DNA of 64,000 bases from NCBI RefSeq assembly GCF_002257585.1, contig NZ_CP022743.1:62001-126000 (forward strand), in the 5' to 3' direction. The position numbers and the translations under genes were made by a program. The stretch is from Mucilaginibacter xinganensis (lineage in GTDB: Bacteria > Bacteroidota > Bacteroidia > Sphingobacteriales > Sphingobacteriaceae). Shown piece after piece: positions 52,250 through 61,125 of this stretch; position 1 is the stretch's first letter; the number at the start of each line of letters is the position of its first letter. The notes beneath the pieces were generated by a model. It was given only the letters and a program-made list of their open reading frames with translations, ran no database searches and had not been told where the DNA came from.

Positions 52250-52855
52250 ATGGGACGGAATCTGAAAAATGTCAGGAACAACGTGTTGTTGTGCTTAAAC
52301 AACGATACCATCGGGGATGAAGAATTAAAAGTTAAAATTGACAAGCTGGATGACAAGGTGCAGCAAATGCTTTTGTGGAGCACCATTTGCGCAGTATGGA
52401 GCTATATGTTCCTCATCCTGGCTATTGCAAGGGTATATTCCAGCTTTAAGGGCGATCACACTATCCTGCTGGTGAGCAGCCTGGTTTTAATGTATGTGCT
52501 AATGGGCGTGCTGATTTACTTTGTGTGGAAAGGCATCACCTTCAAAAGCAGTTACTTTAATTCCGTCAGCAGAGCCTATCTCAGCAACCAGATCCAAAAG
52601 TTATCCGGTCAGCGAAAGCTGGTTTCTTACTATTTGCTGGAGTATGGTTTACTGCTGGCAGTAGCCAGCCTGTTCTTTTTTTTAGATATCAAAAATGGCG
52701 TGAGTTATATGCTAAAGCTCACCGCCCCGGTCAGCATTATAACCTACGGGCTGGGTCTGTACTTCATCGCAAATTTCACCCGGCAAATGAAAGCGCTCGA
52801 CCTGGTACAAAGGCAGCTCAATAAGCTTCATGTATCACCCGTTAATCAAAACTAA
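52250..52855 (+). CDS. Membrane protein of unknown function, 201 aa
   Basis: A 201-aa protein. The N-terminal 40 residues are charged (DEELKVKIDKLDDKVQQM), followed by four membrane helices: LLWSTICAVWSYMFLILAI, ILLVSSLVLMYVLMGVLIYFVW, YYLLEYGLLLAVASLFFF and LTAPVSIITYGLGLYFIANF. No family is recognised. Sigma-54-type promoter and activator sites matching the regulator's other presumed targets place it in the same regulon as the porin. Confidence 0.72.
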   Translation: MGRNLKNVRNNVLLCLNNDTIGDEELKVKIDKLDDKVQQMLLWSTICAVWSYMFLILAIARVYSSFKGDHTILLVSSLVLMYVLMGVLIYFVWKGITFKSSYFNSVSRAYLSNQIQKLSGQRKLVSYYLLEYGLLLAVASLFFFLDIKNGVSYMLKLTAPVSIITYGLGLYFIANFTRQMKALDLVQRQLNKLHVSPVNQN

Positions 52856-53004
52856 ATCTCATTATCACTAAAAAGGGGTTCAAAAAATTCCTGAAACATC
52901 TTCTGCTATCCTTGGCGATTTTAAGAATAATAGTATCCCGGCTAGCCTATTTTATGTTTTTTGATTGGTTAGAAGGACTCCTGTTGCACGCGAACTTTTC
53001 TTTT

Positions 53005-54015
53005 TTAATTTAGCGTTTGATAAATATCCATCCCTTCCAGTTCAGGCGTCCCCCGGCTGTATTTTTTACGATAGTCCTGCGGGGTAAGCCCGGTTATTTT
53101 TTTAAACACTTCGCGAAAGGTTTTGATGTCGTTATAGCCAGCATCATACATCAGCAAGTTAATATTTGGAGATCCTTTTTCGAGTTCCTTTTTAACAGCT
53201 TCAATTTTTACCCGCTGTACATATTCAAAAGGCGTGTTTTGAGTGGCCTTTTTAAAACGCCTGATAAAATTGCGCTTGCTCATATTGGCATATTCAGCAA
53301 TTTGATCAATATTTAACTGTTGCTGATGATTTTGTTCTATATAATGCTGTGCCTTTAATATGTTATCGTCATTATGCTGGTGCTGGCCCTTGAATACAGC
53401 AAAGTGCGCCTGGCTGTTGCGGTCCATATCCAAACTGAACATTTTACTCGCCCAAATCCCTACTTCCCTTCCGCAAAACTTATCAATAAGGTACAGCACC
53501 AGGTTTAACGAAGAGAATGCGCCGCCGCTGGTATAAATTCCGCAATCGTCAGTTATTACCAGATCTGAAAGGAAGTTGACCGCGGGATACCGGCTTGTTA
53601 TATCGTCTTTATCAAACCAATGCGCGGTGCATGATTTTCCGTTTAGTAAACCGGCTTCTGCCAGGAAGTAACTGCCGGAGCACAGGCTGGCTACTTCCGT
53701 ACCGCTTTTGTTCATGCGGTTTATCCAGTTAATTAGCATTTGATGCTTTTGCGGGATAGCTCCCCGGTCACCATAAAATGCAGGTACAATAATCAGACCC
53801 GGTTTTTTCATGTTGGCTATGTTACTGTAACCCACATAAGGCTCGGGATGGTGTAAGTATTCATTTGATGATTTTTCACCAACCAGCATTATTTTAAAAG
53901 GAAGCGGCTTGCCCGATTCATGGAAAAGCCTGTTGGTATGGATCAGCATATCCATAGCACCTGATACTGTTGAAAATACCGCGTCTTCGTGTACCAATAT
54001 TGCAATTTCTTTCAT
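53005..54015 (-). CDS. GlxA-type transcriptional regulator (DJ-1/PfpI + AraC HTH)
   Basis: A 336-aa regulator. An N-terminal DJ-1/PfpI-like domain (MKEIAILVHEDAVFSTVSGAMD, VASLCSGSYFLAEAGLLNGKS with the conserved Cys, ITDDCGIYTSGGAFSSLNLV) is followed by two AraC helix-turn-helix motifs (LNIDQIAEYANMSKRNFIRRFKKAT and INLLMYDAGYNDIKTFREVFKKITGLTPQDYRK). The start at 54015 matches the family; the longer frame to 54105 adds unrelated residues. The target is unknown. A single gene. Confidence 0.9.
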   Translation of the reverse strand: MKEIAILVHEDAVFSTVSGAMDMLIHTNRLFHESGKPLPFKIMLVGEKSSNEYLHHPEPYVGYSNIANMKKPGLIIVPAFYGDRGAIPQKHQMLINWINRMNKSGTEVASLCSGSYFLAEAGLLNGKSCTAHWFDKDDITSRYPAVNFLSDLVITDDCGIYTSGGAFSSLNLVLYLIDKFCGREVGIWASKMFSLDMDRNSQAHFAVFKGQHQHNDDNILKAQHYIEQNHQQQLNIDQIAEYANMSKRNFIRRFKKATQNTPFEYVQRVKIEAVKKELEKGSPNINLLMYDAGYNDIKTFREVFKKITGLTPQDYRKKYSRGTPELEGMDIYQTLN

Positions 54016-54155
54016 ATCCTTATCATCGTGTATTTTAAAATGTAAAACGATGCCCCGCTTAAAAACAGCACAGCGGGCTTGTTTAACATGAAAAAGATTC
54101 GACAACGGGGAGCGTCATCAAATCTTTGGGTGGCATAAGTTGTATTGCTTTGATT

Positions 54156-55085
54156 TTAGCTCAACGCATTTTTAGCGTAATCGCGGCATTTTATTACCTC
54201 TTTAACAGCATCAGAGCCTTCAGGTATTTTATATTCCAGTTCAATTGTTGCGGGGAATTTGTATTTCTTCTTTTTCATTAATGCCAGCACTTCTTTAATT
54301 GGGGTATCGCCCTGTCCCCACGGCATATTTACACCATCGTGGAATTTGCGGTCCTTTATGTGCATGCTTACAATCCTGTCGCTGTTTTTCAGGATAAAAT
54401 CTACCGGGCTTGTGCTGGTACCGGCTACGTAGTGCCCGATATCCAGGTTAATGGCATTATATTCTGACTGGCCGAGGGCAACATCCCACAGCTCAGGAGT
54501 GGCTTGTGTGTGGGCATGGTAGCCAACATAAATTTTATGTTCGGTGGCCTTATCACCCAGGCGTTGCGTTAGTTCCTGGTCATCAGGTAATTCAACGGTT
54601 ACATGACTGCATCCGAGCGCCTTCGCGGCATTAAAAGCATAATTAATTTCAGCGTCGGTATTTTTCGCTCCCAATGCGTTGGGTTTCCAGGCATAGATCT
54701 TTACACCGGCATCATTATACATTTTGCGCAGTTCTACAAACTTGTCCATAGGTGCATTCATACGCCATTCGGCCATTTTAGCGGCAAAATCTGCACTCCG
54801 GTCCCATTTGGGTGCACCGGCATAGGCTTCGGCTGCATCGCCCATTAATTCAATGGCACTGATGTTACAGTCTTTGCAATATTGTAATAATTGTTCGGCA
54901 GTGCCGGGCATGCTCCTGAACGAGTAGGTAATTACACCTACCTGCACGCCATTGATCATTGAGTTTGGTTTGCCATCTGCAAAAATCGAGCTTGCAAATG
55001 CTGTTTTCGAGGCCAGCGCCATACCTGCAGCTGCAAGTATCCCGGTGCCGAGAAACTGCCGCCTTGAAACGTTGTGTTCTTTCAT
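54156..55085 (-). CDS. Tat-exported sugar phosphate isomerase/epimerase
   Basis: A 309-aa TIM-barrel protein of the xylose-isomerase-like/AP-endonuclease-2 family. It starts with a twin-arginine signal (NVSRRQFLGTGILAAAGMAL) and so is exported folded. Barrel features are VQVGVITYSFRSMPGT near 47, SAIELMGDAAEAYAG near 75, VGYHAHTQATPELWD near 190, NLDIGHYVAG near 215 and MHIKDRKFHDGVNMPWGQG near 240, which provide Glu/His/Asp metal ligands. Substrate unknown, probably a periplasmic sugar or cyclitol. Confidence 0.9.
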   Translation of the reverse strand: MKEHNVSRRQFLGTGILAAAGMALASKTAFASSIFADGKPNSMINGVQVGVITYSFRSMPGTAEQLLQYCKDCNISAIELMGDAAEAYAGAPKWDRSADFAAKMAEWRMNAPMDKFVELRKMYNDAGVKIYAWKPNALGAKNTDAEINYAFNAAKALGCSHVTVELPDDQELTQRLGDKATEHKIYVGYHAHTQATPELWDVALGQSEYNAINLDIGHYVAGTSTSPVDFILKNSDRIVSMHIKDRKFHDGVNMPWGQGDTPIKEVLALMKKKKYKFPATIELEYKIPEGSDAVKEVIKCRDYAKNALS

Positions 55086-55235
55086 GATGGGTTATTTAAT
55101 GAAGAGGAATAATTGGTTGTTTATAATTGGTAATCAAATTTAACAATTTATTGCATACAGGCAATACCGTGTTAGCAAACAATCCCGTTACATTGACGCC
55201 TAAAACCGGCAAACGTTACAAAAAGCAATGAAAAT

Positions 55236-55280
55236 AAACTTTCACAATATTTTGAAAGTTTTGTAAAATAAGTACCTTTG
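55236..55280 (+). promoter_or_regulatory. Promoter and inverted-repeat operator of the GbsR-type gene
   Basis: A perfect 9-bp inverted repeat, AAACTTTCA (55236-55244) / TGAAAGTTT (55253-55261), overlaps the -33 element TTTG (55251-55254). TACCTTTG (55273-55280) is a perfect -7, 18 bp after it. A regulator bound there would block RNA polymerase, so autoregulation is likely. The ATG is 3 nt after the -7 element. Confidence 0.65.
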
Positions 55281-55283
55281 TAT

Positions 55284-55790
55284 ATGGAACTACCTGAAGC
55301 TAAACAGAAGTTTATTGAGGCATGGGGCAAGTTGGGGTCTGAGTGGGGAATTAACCGTACCATGGCCCAGGTGCATGCGCTTTTGCTGGTAACGCCGGAA
55401 GCTTTAACTACTGAAGAAGTGATGGAATCGCTCAGTATCTCGCGCGGGAATGCCAACATGACCCTGCGCGACCTGATCAGTTGGGGACTGGTTGAAAAAC
55501 AGCATAAGCCCGGCGAACGTAAAGAATATTTTTTTGCAGACAAAGATACCTGGAACATTGCCCGGCAGGTTGCCAAAGAACGCCGCAAAAGGGAACTGGA
55601 TCCGGTAATTAAAATATTGGATGAACTGTCAAAAGTTAAAGGCGATGCTAAAGACCCGGCCTTTAAAACCTTCAATAAATCGGTAACGGATATCAACAAG
55701 CTGGCTAAAAATGTAGATAAAACATTGGAAACCATGCTTAAAGCCGATGAAAGCTGGTTTTGGGGTTCTATTTTAAAGATCTTTAAGTAG
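55284..55790 (+). CDS. GbsR/MarR-family transcriptional regulator
   Basis: A 168-aa winged-helix regulator: MELPEAKQKFIEAWGKLGSEWGINRTMAQVHALLLVTPEALTTEEV, recognition helix SISRGNANMTLRDLISWGLVEKQHKPGERKEYF, then a helical C-terminus. This is the GbsR-like branch of MarR found widely in Bacteroidota. The targets are not visible, but the operator upstream suggests autoregulation. ATG at 55284 is chosen because a TTG at 55278 lies inside the -7 element. Confidence 0.9.
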   Translation: MELPEAKQKFIEAWGKLGSEWGINRTMAQVHALLLVTPEALTTEEVMESLSISRGNANMTLRDLISWGLVEKQHKPGERKEYFFADKDTWNIARQVAKERRKRELDPVIKILDELSKVKGDAKDPAFKTFNKSVTDINKLAKNVDKTLETMLKADESWFWGSILKIFK

Positions 55791-55859
55791 GTTTTTTGCT
55801 TACTTCCTGTTTATTCAAAAATCAACAAGCCGTCCGGGTGAAATAATTAGCATTATTTA

Positions 55860-55867
55860 TATCTTTG
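55860..55867 (+). promoter_or_regulatory. -7 element of the tRNA-Gln gene
   Basis: TATCTTTG, a perfect TAnnTTTG, 39 bp before the mature 5' end of the tRNA. No clear -33 TTG. Confidence 0.45.
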
Positions 55868-55906
55868 CAGCAGATAAGCCCCACGGGTCTTTTTGAAATA
55901 CCAAAT

Positions 55907-55977
55907 TCCCTTATGGTGTAATGGTAGCACTTCTGATTCTGGTTCAGCCTGTCGTGGTTCGAGTCCATGTAAGGGAA
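55907..55977 (+). tRNA. tRNA-Gln (anticodon CTG)
   Basis: Cloverleaf read by eye: acceptor TCCCTTA (55907-55913) with TAAGGGA (55970-55976); D stem GTGT/GCAC; anticodon stem 55932-55936 with 55944-55948 (outermost pair mismatched) around loop TTCTGGT with anticodon CTG at 55939-55941; T arm CGTGG-TTCGAGT-CCATG. A77 is the discriminator and is followed by CA, so the CCA end is not fully encoded. Confidence 0.93.
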
Positions 55978-56012
55978 CAAAATGCCGGGATGTTCCCAGG
56001 TTAACAGTATAT

Positions 56013-56049
56013 AAAGCCTTCCTGTGAAAATAGGAAGGCTTTATGTTTT
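56013..56049 (+). terminator. Intrinsic terminator after tRNA-Gln
   Basis: AAAGCCTTCCT (56013-56023) with AGGAAGGCTTT (56032-56042), 11-bp perfect stem, 8-nt loop and TTTT. Confidence 0.9.
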
Positions 56050-56142
56050 AATATCAAAGAGATAAACTGGGAGGTCAATTATTCTCTTTTTGTTGAAATA
56101 CTTTCCTATATATTTGATATTAAAACCACTTTATTCAATACC

Positions 56143-56799
56143 GTGACCATTAAAAGGATTTTTTTACCCTTTATTTTAACATCGCTCTGTACAAGCACGT
56201 TTGGACAGACAAACTTTAATTCCCTTATAAAAAATGTTACCGTTGCAAAACTACCATATTCAACAGCTGGCGCGAGGTACAGGCACTACAGGGAAAATCA
56301 AAAGGAAATTCACTCTACCGACAGTGTTTTCATTATAAAATCGCTTAAAAGCATATTACCTAAGGTTGTTAACCCGCAAGGAGGCACCGCTTTTGGAAGT
56401 TTTGATTGCGATGAAGACACCACCATTTGTTTACAGCCAGAAGAAATTGCTAAAATCGCCATAATTTGCGTGATAAAAAACAACTACAATAGTAATTGGC
56501 TGATCCATATGGAGTACCAGCGAAAAGGGGACTATGGGCTTTCGCGAGGCCTTTTATTGAACATTTCTCCACAGGGAAATCTTAACGATTGGATTATTTC
56601 GAACGGATCGCTTAATGAAGGAAATCCCCACGGCAATATTTTTAGAAATTTTACTGTGCCGGTTAACGGCAGCATTAGGATAGAGGAGTCGGCTGAAGGA
56701 GATAATACAGATAAATACGTTTTTTACACAACTTATAAAATTCTACAGGGCAAATTCCGCCCCGTTTACAACCGATTTATACAAGGCACACATGTGTAG
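56143..56799 (+). CDS. Exported protein of unknown function, 218 aa
   Basis: A 218-aa protein starting from GTG (MTIKRIFLPFILTSLCTSTFG, a signal peptide). The mature part has mixed strands, FGSFDCDEDTTICLQPEEIAKIAIICVI near 90-120, GNLNDWIISNGSLNEGNP and a C-terminus GKFRPVYNRFIQG. No family is recognised. It is preceded by the tRNA terminator and followed by a gene on the other strand, so it is a single gene. Confidence 0.7.
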   Translation: MTIKRIFLPFILTSLCTSTFGQTNFNSLIKNVTVAKLPYSTAGARYRHYRENQKEIHSTDSVFIIKSLKSILPKVVNPQGGTAFGSFDCDEDTTICLQPEEIAKIAIICVIKNNYNSNWLIHMEYQRKGDYGLSRGLLLNISPQGNLNDWIISNGSLNEGNPHGNIFRNFTVPVNGSIRIEESAEGDNTDKYVFYTTYKILQGKFRPVYNRFIQGTHV

Positions 56800-56934
56800 C
56801 GGCTAGCATCTTCTTATAGACAATAGGATCGTATGTACAAGGCTCACCTCAGGTATTGATTCCTTATGGTAAAATTAAAAACCTGATCGAGGCCAGGCGG
56901 GACACTAACACGATTTACCAGGAAATAAATCGGC

Positions 56935-58041
56935 TTAACGTTTCAAGCGTTTAAATATAATTTTAGCATACCTGTAATTACGGTTGGGGCTATATCCCCC
57001 CGAAACCTTTTTGTTGGGCTTGTTCCAAGCGCCGTAAGGAACAAGCGGGAGATAAAAACAACTATCCTGCCCCCAAAACATCGCGGGTCCGTTTGCTATT
57101 GGCATCCAATATTGAAAATGGTTGCCGGCTATATACACTGCCGTTTCCTTTTTTATAGCATATAAATTAATACTAGCTCTTTCATCGCCGTCATCAGTAT
57201 TAACACAAACCGCATATTTTTTATCGGGAGATAGATAAGGAAAACCAACAAAGTCTGTCCCAATTTCTTTTCCGGTGATCCCGTCTATAAAAAAACAATT
57301 GGCGCTTTCGTTGTACGTTCCGGCAATAACCAGTTTATTAATGGATTTGTATTGGCCCAAATAATCGTATGCCTCCTCATGCTCGCCATTTACCGAGTCC
57401 TTTAATTTAACCGTTTTTTTCACTGTCTTTATAGAAAGTACGCTGTCTTTCTTTTTAAACCGGCCGGTATCTGCTGTAAATAAATTTACAGCAAGTTTTT
57501 TCTGCTTATAGAACTCGGCCTCACTAACCCGTTCCAGTTTAAATTCGGTAAGCCGGGATGTATCAATATCGTTCTCATCGCCATCATAGGGCTGCCTTTC
57601 TTCGCGGTACAGGGAATCCAGGTCAGAGCTGGTTAGCGGAACCGCCAATTCATTGCCAACGCATTTACAGGATTGGGGAACAAATAAAGAATAACAATGA
57701 TCGCACCCTTCTTTCTGAATTTCCATCCAGCCGTTTTTCACGCTGATTAATTTTATCAGGGTACCAAAACGAAAAAAATCATTAACAGGTAATCCGTGGT
57801 TCATGGTGTTTGAGTCAGGCTCCTCCATCCCGTCCACACCTTCACGCTTGATTATGTATAAGGGTTCGGACCAGGGTTCTGTATCCGCGTTCTTCGTGAT
57901 CCCGGTCTGTTTGTCAACTGCAACAACTATAGCAACAGATTTATTATCTTTTGATTTAAGAGCTGTTTTATTGATAGGATGATTGCAGCTGAACAATGCC
58001 ATCAGCAATGTTAAAATATAGAAGTGACAGGATTTGAACAT
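56935..58041 (-). CDS. Putative lipoprotein of unknown function, 368 aa
   Basis: A 368-aa protein starting MFKSCHFYILTLLMALFSCN, a lipoprotein signal with Cys near 19. The body is acidic in places (DGDENDIDTSRLTEF) and has strands such as YLGQYKSINKLVIAGTYNES and FVGFPYLSPDKKYAVCVNTDDGDERASINLYAI, which recall beta-propeller-like blades of WD/PQQ-type folds without a clear match. Several Cys in DHCYSLFVPQSCKC near 115-130. No function can be named. Confidence 0.7.
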   Translation of the reverse strand: MFKSCHFYILTLLMALFSCNHPINKTALKSKDNKSVAIVVAVDKQTGITKNADTEPWSEPLYIIKREGVDGMEEPDSNTMNHGLPVNDFFRFGTLIKLISVKNGWMEIQKEGCDHCYSLFVPQSCKCVGNELAVPLTSSDLDSLYREERQPYDGDENDIDTSRLTEFKLERVSEAEFYKQKKLAVNLFTADTGRFKKKDSVLSIKTVKKTVKLKDSVNGEHEEAYDYLGQYKSINKLVIAGTYNESANCFFIDGITGKEIGTDFVGFPYLSPDKKYAVCVNTDDGDERASINLYAIKKETAVYIAGNHFQYWMPIANGPAMFWGQDSCFYLPLVPYGAWNKPNKKVSGGYSPNRNYRYAKIIFKRLKR

Positions 58042-58116
58042 TAAATTGTGATGCTGCACTTACAGCATCACAATTTATAAAATACCCTATTAATTACCCG
58101 GATTATTTTTAACGAC

Positions 58117-58143
58117 AAAAGCCTCTCTATCAGAAAGGCTTTG
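58117..58143 (-). terminator. Intrinsic terminator after the outer-membrane barrel gene
   Basis: Minus-strand reading: AAAGCCTTTC, loop of 6 nt, GAGAGGCTTTT. It lies 60 bp after the stop at 58204. Confidence 0.65.
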
Positions 58144-58203
58144 TAAATGGCAACGCTTTTTCAATAATGCTAAAGCGGGAACACCACTTTAGGAACTTAA
58201 ATA

Positions 58204-60636
58204 TCAATTAGCCAAATCATCATTCCTGATCTCGTTCTTGCTTTTATTAATCCCGTCCCTTAACCCGCCAAAATTGTAGTTTAAGCTAATATTAAACGAC
58301 CTGAAATAATCCCTGCTGGCGCTGAATTGTGAAAAGTTGGGGCCAAAAGTTTGGCTTTGGTTATTCCGGTATTTGGATAGCGGGTTTTTGATGGTGGCTG
58401 CAAAACCCAGTTTGTTTTTAATCAGCTCCTTGTTCACGCCAAATGCAGTACTGATCATTCCGTTTGAAGTGCCCTGTAAACCGTTTGGATTCCGGCTGAT
58501 CACATTAAGATCTGCATTGATACGCCAGCCATTGCCGGCCTGGAAAGCGTTGGATAAGGCAACAAAGTAGATGTAACGGTTATTGTTGATGATTGCACCA
58601 TCGCTTGGGCCGGCTAACCACAGGTACATCAAATTGCCATTTAAGCCTGCGTTGTACCATTTACTAACCGGGTAGCCAATATTAACATTAGCGCCGAGGC
58701 TTTTAGCTTTACCAACGTTGGCATAAGTAGTGCTGCTGATTTGGGTCGCAGGGTCAAAATTGGTAACCTTCAGGTCGAGGTTGTTCATGAAAGAATAATC
58801 CAGGCCAATATTTACCGATAGCTTTTTATTGCTGCTATAACCTGCCTGGATATCGTTTAACAAAACCGGGCGAAGAGCCGGGTTTCCGGTTGATTCGATA
58901 TTAGGGTTAGAGCGGTCTATATATGGATTCAGCCTGTTGATGCCCGGCCTTCTTATCCGCTGTGAAAATCCGAAATTGATGCTGCTTTGGTCGGCAAAGT
59001 TTTTACCAACGGCAATTGATGGAACAACATTCAGGTAATTTTGATCTGCAACAGATGCAGAAGAAACAAAATTAGCGCGGATTACGGTTTGTTCAAGCCT
59101 TACGCCTGCACTTATGTTCCAGCTTTTTAATGCCAGCTGGTAAGAGTTGTAGGCACTAAACACATTTTGGGTATTGGTGTATAAATCTGAAAGTGAAGCA
59201 TCCTGTTCAAATTGTCCGCTTGCTGCGTTAAAGGAGCTGTATTGAAAGTTGCTGGAGTTTTTCCTTACGATCCCTTTTACACCGGCTTCCACATTCAGCG
59301 TTTTTACCGGGGTTACAAAATCAAGCTGAAAAGTCTGTTCAGTAAAACCCTGGCGGGCATTTTGGCGATAGTCTGGTGTTGCCATGTTAACCTGGTTTGA
59401 CAGATCAATAGCGGCGTTTTGATTGCCCGGATTGGTGCTGTACATATAGGAGAAAGTAAGAAACCTGTTTTTAACCGATTTGAAACCCAGCTGGTAATTA
59501 ATCGCAGCATCAATACCATAGGAGGTATTTGAATTGTTATTAAGCAGGTCATATCCTTGTGAAGCAACATTTGATCCCGTTAAAAAAGAAGACAAACTAC
59601 TGGTACCATTTGAGCGGTTGCCATTGATATTAAACTGCCCGGAAATAAGGTTAAGCGAGTCAATCTCGTAACTTAATTGGGTGCCCAAATAACCGTTTTT
59701 GGTGTTCGACTTGCTTAGTCCGTTCTGTAGTAAGCTTGTTGCAGGCAAACCTGAACTTATCCTGCTATTTGTAAAACTGGTTTGCGGCGAGTTATAGATA
59801 CTGCCGCCGCCAAAAGCTGAAATGCCGAACTTGCCCATTTTAGCTGTAAACGAGCCGCCTGCACCCGGCCCGCCGACAGGAAAGCTCCCGTTAATATTTA
59901 ATGTGCCGTTATAACCATCATGCAGCTTTTTATTGGTGACGATGTTAATAATCCCGGCAAGGCCCTCGGCATCATATTTAGCAGGCGGGATGGTGATCAC
60001 TTCAATTTTTTGGATGGTTGAAGCGGGCATGCTGCGGAGTATGGCAGTTAAATTTCCGTTCACCACGCTTGATGGCTTTCCATTAATCAGTACCTTATAG
60101 CTGGCATTTCCTTTAACCAAAATATTATCGCTGCCATCTAACGAGATAAAAGGAATTTTATGCATCATCCCTAAAACACTGCTGCCCTTGCTCTCCGGGT
60201 CGGCCTGCAGGTCATAAACAATACGATCAGCCTTTTGATTAACAATAGGCCTGTCCGCAGTTATGATAACTTCTTTTAAAGAAGTTGATTGACCTTTCAG
60301 GTAGATCTCTCCAAGCTCGATGTTCCCTGAAAGATTAATGGCAATAGCTTTCTGCTGATAACCAATAGCTGATATTGTTATGCCATAATGGATTGCATTT
60401 AGCGCAGGGAAAGCAAACAAGCCGCTATCCCTGGTTACCATGGCCCTTACGATCTCTCCTTTTTCATCTTTCAACCTTATGGTAATCAGTGATAATGGCT
60501 CACTCGTAACTGAATCAACAATTTTACCTGATACGCGGAAAGTCTGGGGTGCTACCTGCGCCTGGATGGTGCTTTTAGCTAATGAAAATATACTGACAAT
60601 CAGTATTATAAATATTGGTTTAAACTTAGTTTTCAT
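58204..60636 (-). CDS. Outer-membrane beta-barrel protein (TonB-receptor-like, OMP_b-brl type)
   Basis: A 810-aa protein with signal peptide (MKTKFKPIFIILIVSIFSLAK), a carboxypeptidase-regulatory-like domain (FRVSGKIVDSVTSEPLSLIT), a plug region (IVNQKADRIVYDLQADPESKG, VLINGKPSSVVNGN, PAKYDAEGLAGIINIVTNKK) and a C-terminal barrel of about 550 residues ending in ISLNYNFGG then a charged tail. It fits the OMP_b-brl group, whose members lack a known substrate. The start at 60636 gives a proper signal peptide. It is near an ECF sigma pair but has no ECF-type promoter of the same form. Confidence 0.88.
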   Translation of the reverse strand: MKTKFKPIFIILIVSIFSLAKSTIQAQVAPQTFRVSGKIVDSVTSEPLSLITIRLKDEKGEIVRAMVTRDSGLFAFPALNAIHYGITISAIGYQQKAIAINLSGNIELGEIYLKGQSTSLKEVIITADRPIVNQKADRIVYDLQADPESKGSSVLGMMHKIPFISLDGSDNILVKGNASYKVLINGKPSSVVNGNLTAILRSMPASTIQKIEVITIPPAKYDAEGLAGIINIVTNKKLHDGYNGTLNINGSFPVGGPGAGGSFTAKMGKFGISAFGGGSIYNSPQTSFTNSRISSGLPATSLLQNGLSKSNTKNGYLGTQLSYEIDSLNLISGQFNINGNRSNGTSSLSSFLTGSNVASQGYDLLNNNSNTSYGIDAAINYQLGFKSVKNRFLTFSYMYSTNPGNQNAAIDLSNQVNMATPDYRQNARQGFTEQTFQLDFVTPVKTLNVEAGVKGIVRKNSSNFQYSSFNAASGQFEQDASLSDLYTNTQNVFSAYNSYQLALKSWNISAGVRLEQTVIRANFVSSASVADQNYLNVVPSIAVGKNFADQSSINFGFSQRIRRPGINRLNPYIDRSNPNIESTGNPALRPVLLNDIQAGYSSNKKLSVNIGLDYSFMNNLDLKVTNFDPATQISSTTYANVGKAKSLGANVNIGYPVSKWYNAGLNGNLMYLWLAGPSDGAIINNNRYIYFVALSNAFQAGNGWRINADLNVISRNPNGLQGTSNGMISTAFGVNKELIKNKLGFAATIKNPLSKYRNNQSQTFGPNFSQFSASRDYFRSFNISLNYNFGGLRDGINKSKNEIRNDDLAN

Positions 60637-60747
60637 TGTGATAATAATTAAAAAGTGGTAAAAATTTGGCATGCAGCTTCCCCTTAGGGGCCATGGCTCC
60701 TTTTTAAATGGGTTACAAAAAATTAAATGGTGCCGGGGTTGCGGGCC

Positions 60748-61095
60748 TTACTTATCCTGGCTCTTTCTTTTATTTTGAATAAGCAGATAGTAAGAAAGGA
60801 ACCCCGCAGCTACAAAGATCATTTCAATTCCGTACGGCAAAGGTGAATCTTCGGCGCTGTATGGGATATACTGCATAATTACCAGGCCCAGCCCTGCGAA
60901 AAATAATATAAGGCCCCACTTTAATGATTCAGAGCCGATGGTTGAAAGCTGTGAAAGGAATTTGAAAGAGGTTTCGTCCAGCGGGCCTGAATTGATAATT
61001 CTGTTCTTTAAGCGATAATTAAGTAAGCCAATTATCAAAACCGCGATGATTATAAAAAATACGATCACTATTATAAAGGGAAGTAACTGTTTCAT
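60748..61095 (-). CDS. Small membrane protein (DUF6249-like), 115 aa
   Basis: A 115-aa protein with three membrane helices: LLPFIIVIVFFIIIAVLIIGL, LKWGLILFFAGLGLVIMQYI and IEMIFVAAGFLSYYLLI, and a basic C-terminus (NKRKSQDK). It resembles small DUF6249-type proteins that sit next to ECF sigma factors in Bacteroidota. Its promoter is the mirror image of the divergent sigma gene's promoter, so it is a probable target of that sigma factor. Confidence 0.72.
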   Translation of the reverse strand: MKQLLPFIIVIVFFIIIAVLIIGLLNYRLKNRIINSGPLDETSFKFLSQLSTIGSESLKWGLILFFAGLGLVIMQYIPYSAEDSPLPYGIEMIFVAAGFLSYYLLIQNKRKSQDK

Positions 61096-61125
61096 AATGT
61101 TGTTATTTAAAGTAATTTGATACAG

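Noticed and set aside
58204..61095. The barrel gene at 58204 as target of the ECF sigma
   Set aside because: The region upstream of 60636 has a TGTAACC-like word but no TGACTA at 16 bp.
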